This document shows, in pieces, positions 28,358 through 36,916 of a DNA stretch of 64,000 bases (positions are counted from its first letter, which is position 1; the number at the start of each line of letters is the position of its first letter). Source of the DNA: Psychrobacter sp. 5A.1 (GTDB lineage: Bacteria > Pseudomonadota > Gammaproteobacteria > Pseudomonadales > Moraxellaceae); the NCBI RefSeq assembly GCF_030407455.1, contig NZ_JASDDJ010000001.1, positions 62,001 to 126,000 of the forward strand, in the 5' to 3' direction. The notes under the pieces were generated by a model. That model worked only from the letters and a program-made list of their open reading frames with translations, did no database searches and was not told where the DNA came from. The translations under genes and the position numbers were made by a program.

Positions 28358-28531
28358 TAGGGTGTGTCCTCATTTCACAAGTGGTGATAAAAATGAGATA
28401 AATTGCCGTCAAACGAGAAAAATAGCGTCGATAATATCGAGATATTGACCAGCTATTTGACGATGTTTGGCAAAATTTAGCCATTTTTAGCCCAGTTAGA
28501 TAACTATTGTTTGAATTGAGGACATGCCCTA
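28358..28531 (+). mobile_element. 174-bp MITE-like element, copy E
   Basis: Starts TAGGGTGTGTCCTCA and ends TGAGGACATGCCCTA with a few mismatches. It has the core palindrome 'ataatatcgagatatt' and the same length as copies A, B and F. It is inserted between the secreted repeat protein gene and the hairpin at 28582. Confidence 0.85.
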
Positions 28532-28581
28532 GAAGCTTTTGTTCATAGACTCATCAATAAAAAATACAAGCTTAAAGTACC

Positions 28582-28624
28582 AAGCGCTTTTGTTTTATAT
28601 CCATAAGACAAAGGCGCTTTTTTT
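28582..28624 (+). terminator. Rho-independent terminator, displaced from its gene
   Basis: AAGCGC...TTTTGT (from 28583) pairs with GACAAAGGCGCTT and is followed by a T7 tract. It is the nearest terminator to the gene ending at 28269 but now lies 310 bp away, beyond repeat copy E. Confidence 0.7.
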
Positions 28625-28650
28625 CGACTGTCAAAATCCTACTTGGCAAA

Positions 28651-28758
28651 TATAGTCAAAGAACTCTAAAACGGCTACAAGGCAGCCGACTGCAGATTGT
28701 ACAAGTAGTACATCTAAGGAGGGTAACGCCGTAGCGGTTTAGTATTTCACCGACTATA
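28651..28758. repeat. 108-bp imperfect palindrome, possible intergenic repeat
   Basis: The outer arms TATAGTC (28651) and GACTATA (28752) are inverted. Inside them 'taaaacggctac' is inverted as 'gtagcggttta', and TGTAC-AAGTA-GTACA is another inner palindrome. There is no coding capacity. Only this copy is in the window, so repeat status is inferred from structure. Confidence 0.5.
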
Positions 28759-28874
28759 GCACGCCTTTATGGTCTGAAATAAAATAGTCTAACGCCACAA
28801 GTTGCGCTACACTCACTATCAACTGCTACTTTCATTGCTCATACTCTCATGACTACCGTTTATTGGACTGACTT

Positions 28875-31355
28875 ATGACCTTCGCTGGCCTCAGCAAACA
28901 GACAGTACTACATGCTCATAAAAGAACTCTGCCTATCACCTCGGCCATACTATTAGCGGCAGCCGCATCGCTAACAGCCTGTAGTACGGTGACAGTGAAC
29001 AAACAAGCCACTGCCAAGACTATTTCAGCGCAGCGTGGCAATATTGTCACCGACAATACGCTAAGCAGTGATACGGCATCCGCTTTATTATCGGCAGGAC
29101 TTAATGAGCAAGCCTGTATGCAACAATTTGACTTATGCTTGACTCAGCTCTCTGACAGTATATTGAATCGACATTATCGCCCTACTTTAGCGATTTTTGC
29201 AGAGTTGCATTATGCAAAAGCGCGCCAGCTTGCAGATTCTAAAAACTGTCGTAATGCGCTCGCCCGCCCACCACTTGATCCGTATTATGCCAACGCACCT
29301 TTGAGTGACGATGAGGCTAAAATGCAGCAAGTAGAGACCAATTTGTGTTTGACCGACTATCAAGAGAGACTATTTGATGCCGTAAAATACAGCTATACCT
29401 ACTTGTTTTATGACAGCCTGACCCACGATTTTGAAGACGCTGAGCAAAACAGTAGTGGCGCGCATACCCAAAACCGCATTCCAAATGACAATGACATTCA
29501 AACTCAAGACATCTACAACGCTGCCAGTAATGATGTGATTACTCAGCTTTATAGATCGACTGAAAATGCCAATAAGTTGATGGGTAGCACAGCTGTAGAG
29601 TATCTACCGATAACCTCTACCAAACGTGATAGCAGCAATGAAGCAGCGATTGCCAATCGACCACCGCTAAAAGGTAAAGCCATCGACCAGATTCAGGTCA
29701 TGAAAGTAACCGTCGATGACTACAACCTTGATATTTATTTGCCCAACGAAAACAGCTATCTGCAAAATGCTCACAAACAAGCGTCTGCACTGGCAGATTT
29801 AGTATCGACCTATGAATTGCGTCTCTCTGGCCTCAATTCTGTCAGCAAACGCGCAGGTCTAGGAATCAGTTTGGTTGCGTCATTGGATGATCGCTATACC
29901 ACCACCATTCGTCAGCTATTGGCATCGTCCCTGTCTGGTCGATTGACAAATGAGAATAACAACACCGATGACAGCAAGCCCAGCACTCGTATTTATCCGA
30001 CTGGGCACCTGTTATTGACGGGATTGATTAAGCCGAGTGGTGACAGCGTACTGGACGTACTGAGTAGTCGTCACCTTGATATCCATTTATATAACCCGTA
30101 TCGAACCGAAACCGTCAACATCTTGAACAACAACTATCCACTGGCAGCCAACTTTTCAGCAGGTTATGGCTTGTGGTTGTCAGAGAACCAATTAGATGGT
30201 GTGGGTTATTTGAACCTGATTACTCGCCAGCCAGATGCGCAGCTGCCCAAGTTATTTATGCTCGAACCTTATGATCCTGATAAGCGCGTGCTGATTATGT
30301 TGCATGGCCTGGCATCTAGTCCAGCTACTTGGGTAAATTTGACCAACGATATTTTTAATGATGACAAGCTGCGCGATAACTACCAAGTTTGGCAAATATT
30401 TTATCCAACCAATCTGCCTATTTTAGAAAACCGTTATCAAATTCAACAATTAATTAACAGCACGTATCAACAGACTGATCCCAATGGGCAAAATCGTGCC
30501 AGTAAAAACAGTGTGATTATCAGTCACAGTATGGGTGCCATCATCGCCCGTATGATGCTATCTGATGAAAATCTGGCCGATGACCTAGATAAGCTCAATG
30601 ACAAAGACATACTCTCTAGCAATGAAAAACAGCAAATTCGCCAGGTGCTCAATACGTCTTTTGGCGAAAATGAGTTAAAAGAGCGGTTTGAGCTACAAGC
30701 ATTACCACAAGTGGACACCGCTGTCTTTCTATCCGCGCCTTTTCGGGGCACGGATTATGCAGATCGCTGGTTTACCCGTGCGCTACGCCGCATCGTCTAT
30801 TTACCCGTGGGTTTGGTCAAAACGTTTACTGATAATTTGGCAACGATTGCAACGAAAGGCGATCTAACACAAAACCCATTGGGCGCGTTGTATCTCCAAA
30901 ATGGTGCCAGTCAGCTCAGTGATAAGTCTTCTTTTATAGAATTAACCAAAGACATCACCATTAATAATCGTATTACTTACCATTCCATCATTGCCAATAA
31001 CGATGCCGATATCACTAAAGGGCTGGCTCAAACGCAACCAAACGGCGCCAAGATTGATTTGTCTCAAGCGGTCGCAAAAGCGTCTACGAACGCAACTGCC
31101 AGTGTTGTCGATATCAGTGAGACAACGGAGGCATCGCAGCTACCACCTGAGCCGCTTGTCGCCGCCGTAACGGTCAACGACGATATCAGTCAAGCATTGA
31201 CCGAGCGTTTATCAGATGGCATCGTTCCCTACAATAGTGCGCATCTCGAAGGGGCAACTTCTGAGACCATTATTAATGGTGGTCATAGCATCCAGACCAA
31301 TCCGCAAACTATTTTAACCTTGCGACGAATTTTGCATAAGCAGCTACAAGAGTGA
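28875..31355 (+). CDS. Large lipoprotein with alpha/beta-hydrolase domain
   Basis: 826 aa. The N-terminus has a lipoprotein signal: hydrophobic 'ITSAILLAAAASLTACS' with lipobox LTA-C at Cys36. Residues about 60-440 are a family-specific region of unknown fold. From about 460 an alpha/beta-hydrolase fold follows: 'VLIMLHGLASSPATW' (oxyanion loop), 'VIISHSMGAIIARMM' with the nucleophile elbow S-H-S-M-G, and 'NGGHSIQTNPQTIL' as the likely catalytic His. Probably a membrane-anchored esterase or lipase; the substrate is unknown. The ribosome-binding site is weak, so the start could shift slightly. It stands alone, flanked by long non-coding stretches. Confidence 0.82.
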   Translation: MTFAGLSKQTVLHAHKRTLPITSAILLAAAASLTACSTVTVNKQATAKTISAQRGNIVTDNTLSSDTASALLSAGLNEQACMQQFDLCLTQLSDSILNRHYRPTLAIFAELHYAKARQLADSKNCRNALARPPLDPYYANAPLSDDEAKMQQVETNLCLTDYQERLFDAVKYSYTYLFYDSLTHDFEDAEQNSSGAHTQNRIPNDNDIQTQDIYNAASNDVITQLYRSTENANKLMGSTAVEYLPITSTKRDSSNEAAIANRPPLKGKAIDQIQVMKVTVDDYNLDIYLPNENSYLQNAHKQASALADLVSTYELRLSGLNSVSKRAGLGISLVASLDDRYTTTIRQLLASSLSGRLTNENNNTDDSKPSTRIYPTGHLLLTGLIKPSGDSVLDVLSSRHLDIHLYNPYRTETVNILNNNYPLAANFSAGYGLWLSENQLDGVGYLNLITRQPDAQLPKLFMLEPYDPDKRVLIMLHGLASSPATWVNLTNDIFNDDKLRDNYQVWQIFYPTNLPILENRYQIQQLINSTYQQTDPNGQNRASKNSVIISHSMGAIIARMMLSDENLADDLDKLNDKDILSSNEKQQIRQVLNTSFGENELKERFELQALPQVDTAVFLSAPFRGTDYADRWFTRALRRIVYLPVGLVKTFTDNLATIATKGDLTQNPLGALYLQNGASQLSDKSSFIELTKDITINNRITYHSIIANNDADITKGLAQTQPNGAKIDLSQAVAKASTNATASVVDISETTEASQLPPEPLVAAVTVNDDISQALTERLSDGIVPYNSAHLEGATSETIINGGHSIQTNPQTILTLRRILHKQLQE

Positions 31356-31806
31356 TGTAGGTTTTTGTTACTGAATCATGGTTTTGGCATAGAAAACGTA
31401 ATCTTCAGACAGCGATTATCGCTTTTAAAGAAAATACATAAATACACATAAATTATTGTTTTTAATGATATTAATTTTATTTTTCGAGATGTATTCACTA
31501 TGGTTTCGGTGACCGTTAGGTTTGCTACTAACAGGCGCGCTTGCTTGCGTGTATATCTAGGTAAGCGCATAATATGCCTACAGTATATGACCGTCATATG
31601 TAAATTTATAAGGACATAAATTATTCAATTCAACTAAACAGTGAATCGCAAACTTAGCCAAAATTTATGTCTAATGGTGCTAAGACCACGTCACTGAGCT
31701 ATTGCCCGTAATGCTTGCCACCTTAATCTACGGATAGTTACGGACAGTTACTTGAGCGTTGTATGGACGTCAGCGCTATTCAGCTAACAGATGAGAGTAA
31801 CCGTTT
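31356..31806. other. Upstream region of cioAB
   Basis: About 450 bp, with no gene I would support. A 73-codon minus-strand frame at 31376-31597 has no ribosome-binding site or protein-like pattern. The cioAB promoter is expected here. I looked for an FNR/ANR site (TTGAT-N4-ATCAA) and did not see a good match. Confidence 0.4.
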
Positions 31807-33315
31807 ATGTTCGCTACATTTATGATTGACCAGCTCGATGCGCTGATGCTTGCGCGTATCCAATTCGCTTTTGTTATCTCGTTTCATATTGTTTTTCCTG
31901 CCTTTTCTATCGGACTGGCCAGTTGGCTGGCAGTACTCGAATTTCGCTGGTTAAGAACGGGCAAACCTATCTATGCTGAAGTTTACAAACACTGGGTCAA
32001 GATATTTGCCGTCGTCTTTGGTCTAGGCGTGGTATCGGGCGTGGTGATGTCTTACCAATTCGGTACTAACTGGGCCGTATTCTCTGATAAAGCCGGTAAC
32101 GTTTTAGGCCCACTACTCGCCTATGAAGTATTGACCGCGTTTTTCTTAGAGGCATCCTTCTTGGGTATCATGTTGTTTGGTTGGGGACGTGTGAGCAAAC
32201 GCATGCATTTTGCCTCAACTGCCATTGTCGCGATTGGTACATTAATTTCAGGTTTTTGGATATTGGCCGCCAACAGCTTTATGCAAACCCCTCAAGGTTT
32301 TATGATGGGAGCAGATGGCCTGCTCTATCCGACCAACTGGCTAGAAATCATCTTTAACCCTTCATTCCCATATCGCTACGCTCATATGATGACAGCGGCA
32401 TTCCTAACGACAGCTTTTGTCGTTGGTGGTATCGGTGCTTACTATATCCAATCCAAAAAACATGTTAAACACCGTGAGCATGGACGCGTGATGCTAGGCA
32501 TGGCGATGATTATGGCCATCTTTGTAGCACCTGCGCAGGTATTGATTGGTGATGAGCATGGTCTAAATACACTTGAGCATCAACCTGCCAAAGTGGCTGC
32601 GATGGAAGGTATCTGGGAAGATGAACGCGGTGCGGCGCTACGCTTATTTGCGATTCCTGATCAAGAAAACCAGACCAATAAATATGAAATCGCTATCCCT
32701 TATGTCTCTGGGCTGATCCTAACTCATTCGCTAGATGGTGAAATCAAAGGCCTCAAAAACTGGGCTCCCGAAGATCAGCCACCCGTCATTATTGTGTTTT
32801 GGGCGTTTCGTATCATGGTTGCTATTGGCATGCTTATGGTGCTGGTCGGCCTATTCAGTCTATACAAGTATTTCAGAAAACAGCAATTCAATACTGACAG
32901 TGTTTGGTTCCACCGTGCGTGGATGATGATGACGCCACTTGGCTTTATCGCCTTACTATCGGGCTGGTTTGTGACCGAAACAGGGCGTCAGCCTTGGACT
33001 GTCTATGGCGTGATTCGTACCGCTGAAAGTATGTCACCGCTTGCAGCACAACAAGTAGCTACCACGTTAATTGGCTTTATTGTGCTGTATATATTTGTCT
33101 TTGGTGCCGGCAGTTTTTATATCTTGCGCTTGATTGCTCAAGGGCCGAAGCCTTACACCGATCCTTCTAAAGACAACTTCTACGAACATTCAGTGACAGA
33201 GAGCCAAGGCCGCGCATTAAGTGGTGATGGCAATTCTGACAAAAACACTGAACAAGGGATGGAAGAAGGCTTAGATACGCCTACAAACGATGTCGATGAT
33301 GGAGGATTACGCTAA
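31807..33315 (+). CDS. cioA: Cytochrome bd-type (cyanide-insensitive) quinol oxidase subunit I
   Basis: Inner-membrane terminal oxidase subunit carrying the haems and the quinol site. 502 aa. Haem-ligand His27 lies in 'FAFVISFHIVFPAF'; 'GPLLAYEVLTAFFLEASFLG' and 'WILAANSFMQTPQGF' are characteristic of the family. The Q-loop is short and 'GWFVTETGRQPWTVYG' matches the CioA subgroup better than E. coli CydA. The C-terminus ends in a polar acidic tail. The stop and the cioB start overlap as TAATG (translational coupling). Confidence 0.95.
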   Translation: MFATFMIDQLDALMLARIQFAFVISFHIVFPAFSIGLASWLAVLEFRWLRTGKPIYAEVYKHWVKIFAVVFGLGVVSGVVMSYQFGTNWAVFSDKAGNVLGPLLAYEVLTAFFLEASFLGIMLFGWGRVSKRMHFASTAIVAIGTLISGFWILAANSFMQTPQGFMMGADGLLYPTNWLEIIFNPSFPYRYAHMMTAAFLTTAFVVGGIGAYYIQSKKHVKHREHGRVMLGMAMIMAIFVAPAQVLIGDEHGLNTLEHQPAKVAAMEGIWEDERGAALRLFAIPDQENQTNKYEIAIPYVSGLILTHSLDGEIKGLKNWAPEDQPPVIIVFWAFRIMVAIGMLMVLVGLFSLYKYFRKQQFNTDSVWFHRAWMMMTPLGFIALLSGWFVTETGRQPWTVYGVIRTAESMSPLAAQQVATTLIGFIVLYIFVFGAGSFYILRLIAQGPKPYTDPSKDNFYEHSVTESQGRALSGDGNSDKNTEQGMEEGLDTPTNDVDDGGLR

Positions 33316-34331
33316 TGTTTAACTTCGGTGATGTATTAGATTTACCTCTCATTTGGGGCGGACTGATTGCTTTAGCGGTCTTTATCTATGTTCTACTTGA
33401 TGGGTTTGATTTGGGCTGCGGGATTTTGTTCCCATTTGCAGGCTCAGATAAAAACCGTAGCCGCATGATGAACTCTATTGCGCCCTTTTGGGATGGTAAC
33501 GAGACATGGCTAGTACTAGGCGGTGGTGGTCTATTCGCTGCGTTCCCAGTTGCTTACGGCATCATAATGACAGGTCTTTATCTGCCAGTGACTGCCATGC
33601 TATTCGGTCTTATCATGCGCGGCGTGGCGTTCGAGTTTCGCTTCAAGTCGTCTTCACGTCGGCATGTATGGGATACCTTTTTCTTTGTCGGCTCAGTCGT
33701 TGCGACCTTCTCTCAAGGCATCATGCTTGGGGCGTTGGTGCAAGGATTAGAAGCCAGTAACCGTCTATATACTGGTGGTCCATTTGATTGGCTCACGCCT
33801 TTCTCGATCGTCTGCGGATTTGCCATGATTATTGGCTATGCGTTACTTGGCTCTACATGGCTCATCATAAAAACAGAACACACCTTGCAAATATGGGCAC
33901 GCAAAGTATCTGGCTGGATGCTTACAGCATTAGTAGTGGCCATGATTGTGGTCACAGCATTTATGTACTTTTCAGACATTGATGCGTTAGAGGGATGGTT
34001 TAGCTTTCCAGATTTGTTGTACCTTGCTCCTATGCCTATCATTGTCATGCTCTTATTCTTTATCATGCGTAAAGACTTAAAAACTGAGCGTGAGTATCGT
34101 CCATTTTTGCTGACGGTTGCCTTGTTTTTGATGGGTTATATCGGCGTTTGTTCTGCTATCTTCCCTTACATCGTGCCGTATCAAATGACGATTTATGAAG
34201 CGGCAGCTGCCGATACTTCGTTATCATTTATGCTCATTGGCGCAGGTATTATGTTACCGATTATCTTAAGTTATACGGCTTTTGCCTATTACACGTTTAA
34301 AGGTAAATCTGATCACAATCCAATGTACTAA
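33315..34331 (+). CDS. cioB: Cytochrome bd-type quinol oxidase subunit II
   Basis: 338 aa with about eight transmembrane helices. Typical motifs are 'LLDGFDLGCGILFPF', 'PFWDGNETWLVLGGGGLFAA' and 'FEFRFKSSSRRHVWDTFFFV', with the CioB-type 'GIMLGALVQGLE'. It starts within the cioA stop codon and forms the membrane heterodimer with CioA. Its length (335-340 aa) fits CioB rather than the longer E. coli CydB. Confidence 0.95.
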   Translation: MFNFGDVLDLPLIWGGLIALAVFIYVLLDGFDLGCGILFPFAGSDKNRSRMMNSIAPFWDGNETWLVLGGGGLFAAFPVAYGIIMTGLYLPVTAMLFGLIMRGVAFEFRFKSSSRRHVWDTFFFVGSVVATFSQGIMLGALVQGLEASNRLYTGGPFDWLTPFSIVCGFAMIIGYALLGSTWLIIKTEHTLQIWARKVSGWMLTALVVAMIVVTAFMYFSDIDALEGWFSFPDLLYLAPMPIIVMLLFFIMRKDLKTEREYRPFLLTVALFLMGYIGVCSAIFPYIVPYQMTIYEAAAADTSLSFMLIGAGIMLPIILSYTAFAYYTFKGKSDHNPMY

Positions 34332-34425
34332 TCGCTGATAGCGACTGGTAATGGATCGGCTAAAAAGTGTGGTCACCATAGCTGATATATGGTGATCACA
34401 TTCATACGCTAATCAGGAGAACTCT

Positions 34426-34542
34426 ATGAAGAAACTCAGTAAAAAACAATCGCAATGGGCATGGTTCGTCGGACTATATTTGGCAGGGTTTTTGGTTGTG
34501 TTTACGATTGCTCAGCTAATTAAACTGGCCATGGGTGTTTAG
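34426..34542 (+). CDS. Small membrane protein of the bd oxidase, DUF2474-like
   Basis: 38-aa single-span protein. It starts with a basic segment (Met-Lys-Lys-Leu-Ser-Lys-Lys), followed by 'WFVGLYLAGFLVVFTIAQLI'. AGGAG lies 7 nt before the ATG. It is 94 bp downstream of cioB on the same strand. Small one-helix proteins of the CydX or DUF2474 type often follow bd oxidase operons, and the Trp plus hydrophobic pattern suits DUF2474. Assignment is by position and shape only. Confidence 0.75.
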   Translation: MKKLSKKQSQWAWFVGLYLAGFLVVFTIAQLIKLAMGV

Positions 34543-34671
34543 CATAATTGCCTAATCATACGATTGAGTGCCAGTTAGCTAATGAGTAGCTTGCTAGATG
34601 CTAAATTTGCACTTTTGTCTTGCTAATACACTTTACTTAGACATGTCGTAAAAAATATTTCTGTATGCATA

Positions 34672-34706
34672 AAAAAAGCAGCGTTGAATAATCAACGCTG
34701 CTTTTT
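34672..34706. terminator. Bidirectional terminator between cioAB unit and murU
   Basis: AAAAAGCAGCGTTGA and TCAACGCTGCTTTTT form a perfect 15-bp stem around ATAA. A/T tracts on both sides let it serve the convergent murU and cioAB units. Confidence 0.88.
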
Positions 34707-34722
34707 ATTTATCTTAAATTTA

Positions 34723-35460
34723 TCAGTTTGGTTTACCTGCATGCTCGATATCATTCTGTTCGATAAACTCATTAACCTGTGTTAAACGCTCAGGCGTGCC
34801 CACGTCTATCCAATTATCTGTCGTCACTTCAGCGGTAATCTGAAACTTTATCATGGCTTGCTTGAGTAATGGTGCCAATGCCGCAGGCTGCCCTATGACC
34901 AGTCCCTCTACCAACTTAGGTGACATCACGCTAATACCAGCGAAGGTATGCTTGTCTGCATCGCTAACCGGCTGTTCACTAGCCAGACCATTATTGATAG
35001 CGAAATCGCCCCCATTGTTATGCTCTGGATTGTCAATCAATAATAGATGCGCACGCTGATCCGCTCCCAATGTATAGCCTCGTAATTGAGAGAAGTCATA
35101 GGTAGTCCATACGTCAGAATTGACCAGAATAAACGGCTCATCTCGCAATTTGCCTGTTTGTAATGCCTGAAAAATACCGCCCGCCGTTTCAAGTGGCTCA
35201 TCACCTTCTACTGACCAATGAAGTTTTACGCCATACTGTGAACCGTCACCTAAGCTGTCCATTAGCTTATCTGCCAACCATGATGCGTTGACCGTGATAT
35301 CAGTAATACCCGCAGCTTGTAGTGCTTTAATATGCCAAACAATAAGCGGTTGACCAGCGACTTCCACCAAAGGCTTGGGTGTCTCAAGTGTTAATGGACG
35401 TAGGCGTGTGCCCTTGCCAGCCGCCAAAATCATGGCTTGTGTAATCGTAGAGGTAGACAT
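34723..35460 (-). CDS. murU: N-acetylmuramate alpha-1-phosphate uridylyltransferase
   Basis: Cell-wall recycling enzyme making UDP-MurNAc from MurNAc-1-phosphate. 245 aa with AGGAG 6 nt before the ATG. The nucleotidyltransferase signature 'MILAAGKGTRLRPLTLETP' followed by Lys-Pro-Leu is complete, with 'FILVNSDVWT' for metal binding. Substrate specificity is inferred from the adjacent amgK, the pairing known from Pseudomonas and Caulobacter recycling pathways. Confidence 0.92.
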   Translation of the reverse strand: MSTSTITQAMILAAGKGTRLRPLTLETPKPLVEVAGQPLIVWHIKALQAAGITDITVNASWLADKLMDSLGDGSQYGVKLHWSVEGDEPLETAGGIFQALQTGKLRDEPFILVNSDVWTTYDFSQLRGYTLGADQRAHLLLIDNPEHNNGGDFAINNGLASEQPVSDADKHTFAGISVMSPKLVEGLVIGQPAALAPLLKQAMIKFQITAEVTTDNWIDVGTPERLTQVNEFIEQNDIEHAGKPN

Positions 35461-35506
35461 CTGCGCTCCTATTTTTATTATTTAAATTAATGTAGCTGAG
35501 CATCAT

Positions 35507-36622
35507 CTACGCTGAAGCAAACTTCTCTTTATAAGCAGGTAGCACTGCCTCTTGTAGCCATTGGTTAAAAGGGATGATTGATTGCTTTAGTTCATCACTG
35601 CCATGTTCGGCAAGCGAGTTTAATTCAATGAGTAAGTCACGCATGACTTTAGGGATATCAGCCAAATAGCGGTCTTTGCCATCACGCTCAGACAGACGAA
35701 TAAAAATCCCTAACACTTTTAAATGACGTTGCACGCCTATGACATTCACATCATTTTCAAACTGCCCCACATTGTCAGCGGTGGTTAGCAATTTTTGTTT
35801 TTGCAGTTGCCAAAAGTCACTAATCCATGCAGTTATTTGATGCTCTGGCCATTCAACATAGGCATCACGTACTAATGACACTAAGTCATAAGCATACGAG
35901 CCGATGACGGCATCTTGAAAATCAATCACGCCCAAACGCGATTGATCGGCTTGGTCTTGCATCAGATTACGGCTGTGGTAGTCACGGTGGACGATCACTT
36001 GTGGCTGTCGCAAAATCGCGGGCATCAATGCTGTTTTTAAATTTTCCCAGACCTGCTCAGCTAGCGCTACATCGATATAAGGTATGAACCACTCACTAAA
36101 CAAGTCCATCTCGCGATTCAATAGTGCCGTATCATAATCTGGCAACTGGTGTTGAGACTTTGCTATTTCTACTGGCACCGTTTGCAGCGCCACTAATGTC
36201 TGCATTGCTAGCTGATAGTATTCGTTGATTTGATCTGCGCTGGCATCAATGAGCAAATGCGCAAACTCTACCGAGCCAAAGTCTTGTAATACCAAAAATC
36301 CTTTTTCTACATTTTGCGCCGTCAGTGTCGGCACGTTGACAGCAGATGACATCAGCTTAGCAACATTGATGAACTGCAGCATCGCGTCTTGTTCGTCAGC
36401 AGAGTCCATAACGATATAATGCTTACTGGCTGTAGTCTCTGTTTCTAATAACTCAATGCGGTGATATCGACGCGCACTAGCATCACCAGGCAGGCTATCC
36501 AAACTAAATGTTTGTTCTAAAAATACTTGCTGTAACCACTGTTCTAGTTGCTGGTGGCGGTTGTTGTTATCGTCGATCATATCAGTCTCTAAAGTCGTTT
36601 TATCAGTCATAATGGGCGTCAT
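35507..36622 (-). CDS. amgK: N-acetylmuramate/N-acetylglucosamine kinase
   Basis: 371-aa aminoglycoside-phosphotransferase-fold kinase that phosphorylates the anomeric carbon of MurNAc/GlcNAc ahead of MurU. 'PGDASARRYHRIEL' (nucleotide loop), 'VIHRDYHSRNLM' (catalytic loop) and 'LGVIDFQDAVIGSYAYDLVS' (metal-binding Asp) are clear. Candidate starts are 36622, 36610 and 36580; none has a strong ribosome-binding site. It is 46 bp upstream of murU on the same strand and divergent from lptD, as in pseudomonads. This route bypasses de novo UDP-MurNAc synthesis. Confidence 0.92.
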   Translation of the reverse strand: MTPIMTDKTTLETDMIDDNNNRHQQLEQWLQQVFLEQTFSLDSLPGDASARRYHRIELLETETTASKHYIVMDSADEQDAMLQFINVAKLMSSAVNVPTLTAQNVEKGFLVLQDFGSVEFAHLLIDASADQINEYYQLAMQTLVALQTVPVEIAKSQHQLPDYDTALLNREMDLFSEWFIPYIDVALAEQVWENLKTALMPAILRQPQVIVHRDYHSRNLMQDQADQSRLGVIDFQDAVIGSYAYDLVSLVRDAYVEWPEHQITAWISDFWQLQKQKLLTTADNVGQFENDVNVIGVQRHLKVLGIFIRLSERDGKDRYLADIPKVMRDLLIELNSLAEHGSDELKQSIIPFNQWLQEAVLPAYKEKFASA

Positions 36623-36916
36623 CGGTTAAATATAAATCACAAACAATTAAAGTAGTGATAAGTCAGGCAAAACCTTGTTAAAATAGTAGCGTCTTGCGCC
36701 AAAAAAATTGCTCTAGCAGGCGTATTATAAATTTTGCTAAATAGTGTAGCTGATTTGGTTTTTTTTGACTATGATTAGTCGTCATTATATGTAAAACACC
36801 CGAATTCTTGAGAATACATTCGTCATATTTTAGTCGCTCATTGACTACTCTATGCTGTTAAATGATATATCTGCACAATTCAGTATCGCAATCCAATAAG
36901 CTCTGCAATCATAGGT

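Noticed and set aside
31376-31597. 73-codon minus-strand frame upstream of cioA
   Set aside because: It lies in an AT-rich region that should hold the cioA promoter, lacks a start signal, and the product does not resemble a folded protein.
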